64,000 bases of DNA from an uncultured Scytonema sp. (GTDB lineage: Bacteria > Cyanobacteriota > Cyanobacteriia > Cyanobacteriales > Nostocaceae), in assembly GCA_937873135.1 (NCBI GenBank), contig CALMVQ010000060.1:1-64000 (forward strand), written 5' to 3'. Numbering within the stretch: the first letter of the stretch is position 1; each line of letters starts with the position of its first letter. This document shows positions 57,017 through 64,000 of this stretch, piece after piece. Under the pieces are notes generated by a model. The model was not told the origin of the DNA. It worked only from the letters and a program-made list of their open reading frames with translations, and searched no databases. Both the position numbers and the translations under genes were made by a program.

Positions 57017-57307
57017 ACAATGTCAGCGTCGTTCAAGCCATCACAAGCTTTTGTGATAGGCATGAAATATAGTGTAAGTAGGTAGGCACTATAATTTCAA
57101 GGTATGTAACGAAACGTAAACTTGGTTAAAACTCTCTTCCCTTCAGCATAGCTGCCCTCAGCATAGCTGCCTTACCTCAACGACAATTTTTCATGCCCAC
57201 CTACTTATACACACCCAAACTGTATTATAAGGCTAAATAGTTATTGGATAGTCGTTAGTTGTTCTTATTTGAGAACAAACAACTAACAACCATCAATTAG
57301 CAACCAA
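57017..57307. other. gap with short repeats between convergent genes
   Basis: No gene. A 14-bp unit ccctcagcatagctg is nearly duplicated at about 57146-57172. An imperfect inverted repeat gttagttgtt / aacaactaac (57255-57290) lies near the raf1 stop and may act as terminator for one or both convergent genes. Confidence 0.45.
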
Positions 57308-58393
57308 CTATTCATCAATCTGCCAAGAATCCTTGGTTAATTCTTCATCCAGAATTTTCTTTTGTCGCAAAATCAGAATAATTTGACCCAGTATTGGAAA
57401 TTCTGGTATGGTATCAAACCACTGAAAATCTAACTCTCCAGATCTGTCCACAACAAAGTAACTGGTAGCATTCCATTCACGCCGAGCGCGGTCTATAATG
57501 ACCAGCACGGGTTCTGGAGTATTTTGTGTTTGGGTGGGGAAGCGATCGCTATTGCACAAAATCACCACTGGATCTTCTGCACCCAACACAGCTTGCCAAC
57601 CCGGTATCGGTACCCAAGCTTGCTCTCCTGCAAATCTAACCATGCGAAATGGTTGCATTTCTTTGACGACAGGAACAGCTTGTAAGTCTTTTGGTGTCAA
57701 TGGTAACTCACCTACCACAGGGACAACGCGGGGTAGATCCTCCTCTGATTCCAATCGGTAAAAGGGTAAATTGGGGGCGGTACTTTTAGGTACGACGGTG
57801 AAATCAGTAAGTAACTGTTCGATTTTTTTTCTTGCTGTTTGCGAGTGAGCAAATTTCAATCCCTTAGCGATTTGGCGCGATCGCTCTTGAAAGTCCGAAT
57901 ATTGACGAGCAAATTTCCACGATTGATAAGCTATGGCGTCCCCTGGATGATTCTCAAATCCTTCAGGCAGGGTGGGCAAGCGGGAGAAATCTTTAATTGC
58001 TTTAGCGACTTCCCGCGCTTCATCAGCGTTGATTTGGTGAGAGAAAGTGAGTTCAGCTGCTGTAGCTCGTTCCTCTTGAGTGAGTAGGCGTAACTCATAT
58101 AAAACATCGCTTCCACGTATAGCATAGTGCGATCGCACTGCAACTGAAGCCTCTGCCTTTTCTAAAGAATTGTAGACTTGTGAGCCAACAATAACCTGAT
58201 TTTGTTGGATCGGTTCAAATCCAGTCGCTTCAAAAATTGCCTGGGGACTGTAACCAGCTTTCTGTAGTTGAGCGAGTGCAATTCCCCATTCTACCCAGTT
58301 ACCTTGCTTTTGTCTGAGCTTTCGCAGTAATTCTTGCGCTACATCATCAGGAGTGTTATCAGGATTTTGAGCTAATGGTGGTAGGTCAGTCAT
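57308..58393 (-). CDS. raf1: Rubisco accumulation factor 1
   Basis: Chaperone that stabilises RbcL dimers during Rubisco assembly. At about 361 residues it matches the cyanobacterial form. The N-terminal helical domain includes VAQELLRKLRQKQGNWVEWGIALAQLQKAGYSPQAIFEATGF; the linker leads to a C-terminal beta-rich domain with FRMVRFAGEQAWVPIPGWQAVLGAEDPVVIL. Both are family-typical. The ATG at 58393 is preferred; eight upstream residues (from 58417) are unlikely. It is transcribed alone, convergent with the hypothetical gene. Confidence 0.96.
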   Translation of the reverse strand: MTDLPPLAQNPDNTPDDVAQELLRKLRQKQGNWVEWGIALAQLQKAGYSPQAIFEATGFEPIQQNQVIVGSQVYNSLEKAEASVAVRSHYAIRGSDVLYELRLLTQEERATAAELTFSHQINADEAREVAKAIKDFSRLPTLPEGFENHPGDAIAYQSWKFARQYSDFQERSRQIAKGLKFAHSQTARKKIEQLLTDFTVVPKSTAPNLPFYRLESEEDLPRVVPVVGELPLTPKDLQAVPVVKEMQPFRMVRFAGEQAWVPIPGWQAVLGAEDPVVILCNSDRFPTQTQNTPEPVLVIIDRARREWNATSYFVVDRSGELDFQWFDTIPEFPILGQIILILRQKKILDEELTKDSWQIDE

Positions 58394-58780
58394 GTTAAAT
58401 GAGTAAGCGAGCTTCACTTTGAAGGGCTATGAATACCAACAGCCGCAAGTTTTATTTTATGCTCTAACTGTAAACTCTCATCATAATTTTCTCCTCCGCT
58501 CCACTTCCATAGGGTTTCACACTAAGTTCTGCATTGTCTTGTGAGTAAAGAGAGTTCTGACAACGTAATTTGTCTGAAGACAAAAATATCTTTAATTTAA
58601 ATTTACCCTGTTGAATGTAGTATGGCGCTTGAATCATGATCCATACATACAACAAATAGCCCCTTGCAATCAAGCTGTTTACAAAATATCTTGGTATAGA
58701 TGAGAACAAGAAAGCTCTAAAGGAATTATTCTCAAGATCATAGTCCAACTGTTGAACTAGATAAAATCCGGCATCAATTA
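58394..58780. other. divergent gap upstream of raf1 and response regulator
   Basis: No supported gene. A 94-codon frame on the minus strand (58464-58748) lacks any recognisable feature and is probably chance. Both flanking genes need a promoter here. Confidence 0.4.
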
Positions 58781-59689
58781 ATGACTATAAAGAAACCGAA
58801 AAAGCAAAAAATTTTGGTAGTTGACGATGAGCCAGATAATCTGGATCTGCTATACCGCACCTTCCGACGCGACTTTAATGTTCTCAAAGCCGATAGTGGA
58901 GTCCAAGCCCTGCAAGTGTTAGCAGCAGAGGGAGAAGTGGCAGTCATCATCTCTGATCAACGGATGCCAGAAATGAAGGGAACTGAGTTTCTTAGTAAGA
59001 CTGTACCTCAATTTCCCGATACGGTGAGGATTATTTTGACAGGATTTACTGATATTGAAGACTTGGTGGAGGCAATAAATGCCGGACAAGTTTACAAGTA
59101 TATCACTAAACCTTGGGACCCTAATGAACTACAAGCAGTGGTTCAACGAGCTGTAGACACATACGATTTACTTAAGCAACGTACAGAAGAATTACGGCGT
59201 ACAAATGCCCAAATGGCACTGCTGGCTGTTTTGGTACAGGTTACTCAGGAGGCTTCTAGCTTAGAAGCTACTCTCACATCTATTGCCACAGCTGTTGGTG
59301 AAAGTTTCGTAGCAAATAGTTGTATTTTGCAACTCCTAGAGGCTAATGTCTTTGCCGCTCAAGGATTATACAGTAGTGATGAGAGAATAGATAACTGGCT
59401 TGTGCATGACCAGTTAACTTCCGAGGCGATCGCCACTCACACCATGCAAGTTTCGGTAAATGTATCTAAAGACAAAAATCTAAGTGATATTACTCACTAC
59501 ATCAATTCTGGTATTCAAGCGCATCTAGTTGTCCCGATTGTTTACCGGAATGAAGTATTAGCAGTTTTGTCGCTACAGTGGAAACAACCTTGGACTTTGC
59601 GAGAAGATGAACTCACATTGATTCATTTATCAGCCCAATTGGTGGCGATCACACTGATTTGCACTCGCTATCATCAATCTGTGAAATAG
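58781..59689 (+). CDS. response regulator with GAF-like output domain
   Basis: A 302-residue protein. The receiver domain (residues 10-125) has DDEPDN at the acidic site, the phosphorylated Asp59 in SDQRMPE and Lys110 in YITKPWD. A linker helix (TYDLLKQRTEELRRTNAQMALLAVL) leads to a GAF-like domain with AVGESFVANSCILQLLE and VPIVYRNEVLAVLSLQWK. No DNA-binding or kinase domain is present. No histidine kinase is nearby, so the partner is unknown. Confidence 0.9.
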   Translation: MTIKKPKKQKILVVDDEPDNLDLLYRTFRRDFNVLKADSGVQALQVLAAEGEVAVIISDQRMPEMKGTEFLSKTVPQFPDTVRIILTGFTDIEDLVEAINAGQVYKYITKPWDPNELQAVVQRAVDTYDLLKQRTEELRRTNAQMALLAVLVQVTQEASSLEATLTSIATAVGESFVANSCILQLLEANVFAAQGLYSSDERIDNWLVHDQLTSEAIATHTMQVSVNVSKDKNLSDITHYINSGIQAHLVVPIVYRNEVLAVLSLQWKQPWTLREDELTLIHLSAQLVAITLICTRYHQSVK

Positions 59690-59733
59690 TTAGGAGGCAG
59701 AGAGTTATGAGTTATGAATTTTCACTCGTGTAC

Positions 59734-59789
59734 GGGCAGGTTTTATCTGATCAATAGACATATTTAATATTGATCGGTAAAACCTGCCC
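59734..59789. repeat. hairpin of gggcaggtttta type
   Basis: The arms gggcaggtttta (59734-59745) and taaaacctgccc (59778-59789) are exact; the stem extends with mismatches around tatctgatcaata/tattgatcggta. It lies in the response regulator-menG gap. Confidence 0.65.
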
Positions 59790-59804
59790 CTACTCCTAAC
59801 TCCT

Positions 59805-59871
59805 GTACGGGCGGGTTTCTCAAGAACTCAGCCGGAGCGAAGATGTGCGCGTTGATTAAACCCGCCCCTAC
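59805..59871. repeat. hairpin of gtacgggcgggttt type
   Basis: The arms gtacgggcgggttt (59805-59818) and aaacccgcccctac (59858-59871) differ at one position. This sequence type is a widespread cyanobacterial intergenic palindrome. It ends 14 bases before the menG start. Confidence 0.65.
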
Positions 59872-59884
59872 TAACTCTTAACCA

Positions 59885-60607
59885 ATGACTAACGAAATTC
59901 GCAGTATTTTTAACCGCATTGCTCCAGTGTATGACCAGTTGAACGATTGGTTAAGTCTGGGACAACACCGGGTATGGAAAGAAATGGCAGTAAAATGGAG
60001 CTTCGCTCAACCCGGAGATACTTGCCTTGACTTATGTTGCGGGAGTGGAGATCTCTCCTTGCGCTTGGCAAGACGAGTGGGAGCAACAGGACAGGTGTAT
60101 GGAGTAGATTTTTCTTCTGCAATGTTAGAAATTGCCAAACAACGCTTTCAACGCCAATATCCCCACATTCAAGATTTAAGTAACCCCGTCTCAAATATTC
60201 GAGTTACTTGGGTGGAAGCTGACGTGCTGGATTTACCCTTTGAGGATCACCAATTCGACGCCGCGACTATGGGGTATGGGTTAAGAAATGTAAGATCGAT
60301 TCCCCAATGTTTGAAAGAATTACACCGTGTTCTTAAAAGAGGTGCGAAAGCGGCAATTTTAGACTTTCACCGTCCCAGCAATCCACAAATCCGTGCCTTT
60401 CAACAGTGGTATTTGGACAATCTCGTTGTTCGGGCTGCTCATAATCTGGGTTTACAAGAAGAGTACGCTTATATCAGTCCCAGCTTAGATCGCTTTCCTA
60501 TGGGAGCGGAGCAGGTTACAATAGCTCGTCAAGTTGGTTTTGCCACTGCTACACACTACCCCATCGCAAACGGTATGATGGGAGTGCTAGTCGTTACGAA
60601 ACTTTAA
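59885..60607 (+). CDS. menG: MenG/UbiE-type quinone C-methyltransferase
   Basis: Final methylation in phylloquinone synthesis (2-phytyl-1,4-naphthoquinone methyltransferase in cyanobacteria). A 240-residue SAM-dependent enzyme with the glycine motif CLDLCCGSGDLSLRLA and post-motif AATMGYGLRNV, which is a UbiE/MenG signature. The C-terminal half includes YISPSLDRFPMGAEQ. The sequence is close to the ubiE family. The two hairpins just upstream may affect its transcription. DUF445 follows in the same direction. Confidence 0.94.
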   Translation: MTNEIRSIFNRIAPVYDQLNDWLSLGQHRVWKEMAVKWSFAQPGDTCLDLCCGSGDLSLRLARRVGATGQVYGVDFSSAMLEIAKQRFQRQYPHIQDLSNPVSNIRVTWVEADVLDLPFEDHQFDAATMGYGLRNVRSIPQCLKELHRVLKRGAKAAILDFHRPSNPQIRAFQQWYLDNLVVRAAHNLGLQEEYAYISPSLDRFPMGAEQVTIARQVGFATATHYPIANGMMGVLVVTKL

Positions 60608-60733
60608 ATTTTAGATTTGCGATTTTGGATTGGGGAATGGTAACTAGGCTTTGGGAACCGGATTTTTCCTAATCCTCAATCTCAAATCCTAAATTCACAA
60701 TTCTAAATCCACGCATCCAAAATCCAAAATTCA

Positions 60734-61966
60734 ATGGATTGGTCCCATCTCTGGTTGTATGTGTCTCCCCCTATTTTGGGTGGAATTATTGGCTATTTCA
60801 CTAACGATGTAGCCATCAAAATGTTATTTCGTCCTTACCAAGCAATTTTGATTGGTGGACGAAGGGTTCCTTTTACGCCTGGATTGATTCCCCGCAATCA
60901 AGAACGTCTTGCCAAAAAAGTCTCTGAGACTATTATGGGGTCACTGCTGACACCAACAGAATTGCAAGATTTGGCGCGGCGACTGTTGCAAACCGAACGC
61001 GTGCAAGGAGCAATTTTCTGGTTGCTGCGAATGGCTATCGACCAAATCAAATCTGATAAAGAGCAAAAAAGTGCCAAGATCGTGGCAGGAATTTTGCGGG
61101 ATTTGTTAGGGGAATCTTTACCGCGTCTCCTAAAAGTTTTAGCACGGCGAGAAGACTTTTTAGAAGTGCAAGTCAATCAAGTTTTTGACCAGATATTACT
61201 GGAATTTCAACTGAGTGAAGAACAAGCTACTCGCCTTGCTGACTGGTTATTCCAAGTAGTATTGCCGCCAGAGGTGCTGCGACAAGTCGTCATTGATTTT
61301 TTAACTGATCGCACGATTCAAACTATTGATGAAAGCTTTCGCGAAAAAACCAGTGGTACTTATTGGGTGGTGGCAAATTTGTTTGGTGTACGCAATACTT
61401 TAACTCGTTTGCGAACTTATTGTTTGGATGAAAAAGAGGCAACAAATGCGCTGATGCAAGAATTGATCCAAGAATTACAAGTACGCGATCGCCTCAAAAA
61501 ATTACTGCAAAATATCTCTTTACAAAGTTTACCAATAGGCACGGTACGGCAACTCCGCAAGACGACGCGTGAAAGCGTTCGTCATTACTTACAAACACGT
61601 GGTGGTGATTTTCTTCAAGAACTAAGTGAGTCTTTTGATTGGGAAAAAACATCTTCTTTGCTGCTGAACCGTCTTACAAGTTCTGCTGTTGTAAGTTCTT
61701 CTTTAAAAGTTGTGAGTAAAGAAATGGCTTCAATTTTAGAAAAGTATTTGGAAAAAGATTTAGAAGCAATTGTTGCTCAAGCAATTCCCATTTTGGCTAT
61801 TGATCAAGTCATTGTTGAAAAAGTAAAGTCAACTTCACCAGCTGATTTAGAAGGTGCGATTGAGGGAATTGTGAAAAATGAATTGCAGGCAATTGTCACT
61901 TTAGGCGGTATCTTAGGTTTTATTGTGGGGTTGATACAAACAGCATTTCTATTTTTTAGTAGATAA
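60734..61966 (+). CDS. DUF445 membrane protein
   Basis: A 410-residue protein. The N-terminal helix ([25 protein letters not shown]) carries the GYFTND motif of DUF445, followed by [22 protein letters not shown] long helical middle region and a C-terminal hydrophobic segment ([21 protein letters not shown]) complete it. DUF445 proteins are envelope-associated, with uncertain function. It follows menG by 126 bp, a gap full of degenerate aatccaaaatcc-type inverted repeats. Confidence 0.93.
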   Translation: MDWSHLWLYVSPPILGGIIGYFTNDVAIKMLFRPYQAILIGGRRVPFTPGLIPRNQERLAKKVSETIMGSLLTPTELQDLARRLLQTERVQGAIFWLLRMAIDQIKSDKEQKSAKIVAGILRDLLGESLPRLLKVLARREDFLEVQVNQVFDQILLEFQLSEEQATRLADWLFQVVLPPEVLRQVVIDFLTDRTIQTIDESFREKTSGTYWVVANLFGVRNTLTRLRTYCLDEKEATNALMQELIQELQVRDRLKKLLQNISLQSLPIGTVRQLRKTTRESVRHYLQTRGGDFLQELSESFDWEKTSSLLLNRLTSSAVVSSSLKVVSKEMASILEKYLEKDLEAIVAQAIPILAIDQVIVEKVKSTSPADLEGAIEGIVKNELQAIVTLGGILGFIVGLIQTAFLFFSR

Positions 61967-61986
61967 TTTTTTACGACTTCAGGTAT

Positions 61987-62505
61987 CTACCTTCCCTGAA
62001 AGACTCCCGCGATCCCATAGTAGAGACAAGCACTTGCACCGAGAATGTAGACAAACCAGGTTAGGAAAAACCCAGTTGCACGACTGGGAGAGGGGCCATA
62101 AGTGTTTATCACACCCCAAGCATGAGCAATTCGGGCTAATGTAAGCGCAATTCCCAGAAGCCATAAAAGCCAGATTTGCGAATTCATTAACTCCAGCGCC
62201 AGAATCAAGAGCAGCCCATGCGGAACATATTCAGTAAAATTCCCATGAGCGCGTACTTTCCGCTGTAACACTCCATCATCACCAACTTGATCTGCCTCTA
62301 ACTTTTGAGAGAAATTTTCAATAAAGGCAACCCATTTGGTAGGATTCTCCAGATAATTCGGCTGAGTTATAACATCTTGCTTTGATTCTCCGTGCCAAAC
62401 TCTAGCTCTTGTCCTTGCCATTGCTGCAATGTAAGATAGTGCAAAAGCAATCAAACCGTTTAGCCCAATAAAGAGAGTTGAAATAGGGACAGGGTTAATG
62501 TTCAT
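61987..62505 (-). CDS. MAPEG-family membrane protein
   Basis: A 172-residue protein with four hydrophobic segments, the first starting after MNINPVPISTLF. The MAPEG motif is VQ-like: LQRKVRAHGNFTEYVPHGLLLILALELMNS, with ARIAHAWGV later. MAPEG proteins handle glutathione or eicosanoid-like substrates in eukaryotes; bacterial roles are unclear. A long loop between helices one and two (residues 40-75) is longer than usual. It reads against DUF445 with a 20-bp gap. Confidence 0.92.
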   Translation of the reverse strand: MNINPVPISTLFIGLNGLIAFALSYIAAMARTRARVWHGESKQDVITQPNYLENPTKWVAFIENFSQKLEADQVGDDGVLQRKVRAHGNFTEYVPHGLLLILALELMNSQIWLLWLLGIALTLARIAHAWGVINTYGPSPSRATGFFLTWFVYILGASACLYYGIAGVFQGR

Positions 62506-62579
62506 TTACTATTCCTACAACTCAAACTTTTTTAATTTTTAATTCTACAAAGCGTAATTTTTAATTATACAAAGCAGTG

Positions 62580-63155
62580 CTAGTTTAAAATCTGTGCCAA
62601 ATCTAGTTTAAACCCAGGCATCACATCTTCACCTGATAGACTTGTAGGGGATTGCAGAACCTCAACAGCCTGGTTTGGGCGGTAAATTTCTACCCGTTGG
62701 TTCTCTTGATCAATCAGCCAACCTAAACGCACGCCGTTATTAATGTACTCCTGCATTTTTTGTTGCAGTGTATCTAAGCTATCTGTTGCAGAGCGTAATT
62801 CTACTGATAAATCGGGAGCCATCGGGAGGAATTTTGCAGGATCTGGTTTCAACGCTTCTAATCTTTCTTGTCTTACCCAAGATGCATCAGGCGAACGATT
62901 TGCACCATTAGGAAGCTTAAAACCCGTGGAGGAATCAAAAGTTAGCCCCGTACCATCAGCGTCTGCCCAATTGCCTAGGCGCTGTGTCAGTCTGCTATTT
63001 CGATTTCCACTTTCCCATCCCGTCGGTGGCATAATAATCAATTCTCCCTCAGCAGTCCGCTCAAGCTGTAAATCTCGATTCTGCTGACAGAGTAGGAAAA
63101 ACTGGTCATCCGTTAGCTCTATAGTTGGAAGTAAGTTGAGGATCAGGGCGGTCAT
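62580..63155 (-). CDS. Uma2-family (DUF820) nuclease-like protein
   Basis: A 191-residue second Uma2 protein in the window, unrelated in detail to the one at 24.4 kb. Core stretches include LIIMPPTGWESGNRNSRLTQRLG, LPNGANRSPDASWV and APDLSVELRSATDSL, the acidic PD-(D/E)XK-like positions. Not proven to cut DNA. It lies between MAPEG and the HD phosphodiesterase on the same strand with no shared role evident. Confidence 0.92.
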   Translation of the reverse strand: MTALILNLLPTIELTDDQFFLLCQQNRDLQLERTAEGELIIMPPTGWESGNRNSRLTQRLGNWADADGTGLTFDSSTGFKLPNGANRSPDASWVRQERLEALKPDPAKFLPMAPDLSVELRSATDSLDTLQQKMQEYINNGVRLGWLIDQENQRVEIYRPNQAVEVLQSPTSLSGEDVMPGFKLDLAQILN

Positions 63156-63224
63156 CAGTTCCCTCTAGATCTCGCCAATTGTAGCTTAAGATTATACCAC
63201 CATTCGCTGTAAAGTTTTTCTAGT

Positions 63225-64000
63225 TTAATTGCTTGCTTTTAACTTTGGATAGGCAATGCGCTTGTGATGAAATTGCTGCCAAACTTGAAGAAAAATTTCG
63301 GCTATTTGGGACATTTCCTCTCGTTTTAACCCGGAATGTACGAGTTGATTTTCTTGCCATCTCGCACGGAGGATGTTGTTGAGAGTTGCTAAGGCTTTTT
63401 CTGGAGTCACATCTTTAAGCGATCGCAGTGCCGCTTCGCAAGAATCTGCTAACATGACGATTGCTGTTTCTCGCGACTGGGGAGCTGGTCCATCGTAACA
63501 AAAATCTGCTTCATCTACTATTACTGTTGGGTCGGCTTGCGCCATTTGCTGGGCTTGGTGATAGAAATAGGCAATCTGCATCGTTCCTTGATGTTCTGGA
63601 ATAAAAGCTTGGATTGCTGTTGGCAAGCTGTGTTTCCGTGCCATAACCAACCCTTCTGTGACGTGCTTTTTGATGATTGCCGCACTCTTCCAAGGGTCTT
63701 TTATTTCTGTATCGTGTTTATTCGGTTCCCCCATTTGATTCTCAATAAATGCTAAAGGGTCGTGCATTTTTCCAATATCATGGTACAATGTGCCGGCTCT
63801 CACTAATTCGACATTGCATCCTAGTTGTTTAGCGGCAGCCTCAGCAAGGGTAGCGACAAACAAGGTGTGTTGAAAGGTTCCGGGAGTTTCCGTAGCAAGT
63901 CGTTTTAATAAGGGGCGGTTGGGGTTTGCCAGTTCTGCTAAACGGATTGGGGTGACTAAATCAAAGAATTTTTCTAGATAGGGACTCAACCCGAGCGCTA
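63225..64000 (-). CDS. membrane HD phosphodiesterase (PgpH-like), C-terminal part
   Basis: The frame is open through the right window edge, so only the last 258 codons are present. The visible part starts ALGLSPYLEKFFDLVTP; the TTG within it is an internal leucine, not a start. The HD domain has GTFQHTLFVATLAEAAA, the metal pair YHDIGKM and the later EHQGTMQIAYF. The preceding helix-HD join LELANPNRPLLKRLATETPGT is that of 7TMR-HD proteins, which hydrolyse cyclic di-AMP. The membrane part should lie beyond 64000. Confidence 0.9.
   Translation of the reverse strand, partial: ALGLSPYLEKFFDLVTPIRLAELANPNRPLLKRLATETPGTFQHTLFVATLAEAAAKQLGCNVELVRAGTLYHDIGKMHDPLAFIENQMGEPNKHDTEIKDPWKSAAIIKKHVTEGLVMARKHSLPTAIQAFIPEHQGTMQIAYFYHQAQQMAQADPTVIVDEADFCYDGPAPQSRETAIVMLADSCEAALRSLKDVTPEKALATLNNILRARWQENQLVHSGLKREEMSQIAEIFLQVWQQFHHKRIAYPKLKASN

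Noticed and set aside
58464-58748. 94-codon frame between raf1 and the response regulator
   Set aside because: No recognisable protein features, and it fills a needed divergent promoter region.

Overview
The window is chromosomal DNA from a cyanobacterium, most likely a filamentous one of the Nostoc/Scytonema/Tolypothrix type. The evidence is the gene content: Ycf3 (photosystem I assembly), Raf1 (Rubisco assembly), zeta-carotene desaturase, a MenG-type quinone methyltransferase, a sufBCDS operon with divergent sufR, and a DevCA-type ABC pair. Frequent GCGATCGC (HIP1) octamers, heptanucleotide short tandem repeats and many small palindromic elements between and inside genes agree with this. 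About 58 protein genes are supported. I saw no rRNA, tRNA, CRISPR array, prophage or intact insertion sequence.

Layout. 1-923: N-terminal part of a poly-HAMP sensor kinase that leaves the window. 1.3-3.7 kb: ABC-2 exporter pair plus a small secreted protein. 3.7-6.8 kb: PrxQ-type peroxiredoxin, a small cyanobacterial protein, cobQ and a [2Fe-2S] ferredoxin. 7.0-9.0 kb: SRPBCC protein and zeta-carotene desaturase. 9.0-11.85 kb: an AT-rich, nearly gene-free stretch holding one 59-residue ribbon-helix-helix gene (9558-9737) and several hairpins. 11.85-17.3 kb: a conserved acidic protein, a SufA/IscA-type carrier, a TPR protein, a nucleotide-sugar-epimerase-like protein and an FHA protein. 17.6-24.0 kb: copper P-type ATPase, small membrane proteins and a CPBP protease. 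24.4-31.1 kb: Uma2 protein, then sufS-sufD-sufC-sufB read leftward and sufR read rightward.

32.3-39.4 kb: secreted TPR protein, a GNAT-like/epimerase pair with an ATGA overlap, devA and devC without devB, and an SDR. 39.8-43.4 kb: PGM1-like ATP-grasp ligase and a zinc-ribbon Ser/Thr kinase with a membrane tail. 43.6-49.7 kb: small membrane protein, an unrecognised secreted protein, pentapeptide protein, M20 amidohydrolase, hemerythrin protein and DUF2231 protein. 50-56.3 kb: DUF2809/DUF167 pair, GST, SRAP peptidase, ycf3, gatC, glutathionyl-hydroquinone reductase and a GT39-like membrane glycosyltransferase. 56.4-64 kb: hypothetical, raf1, response regulator, menG, DUF445, MAPEG, Uma2 and the C-terminal part of a membrane HD phosphodiesterase.

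The clearest functional unit is the Fe-S assembly region. sufBCDS and sufR are divergent, and the gap between them holds two CAAC-N6-GTTG palindromes that fit the SufR operator. The most unusual theme is repeat invasion of coding sequence: sufD carries three palindromic segments in frame, and the copper ATPase, SRAP peptidase and GT39 genes carry similar low-complexity or palindromic insertions. A family of about 95-110 bp MITE-like elements (three copies and one solo end) is another mobile layer. The best candidate regulatory structure is a perfect 13-bp inverted repeat whose right arm contains the Shine-Dalgarno sequence of the GT39 gene. I found no clear multi-gene undescribed system. The nearest candidates are the PGM1-like ligase followed by the membrane-tailed zinc-ribbon kinase, and the secreted 361-residue orphan.
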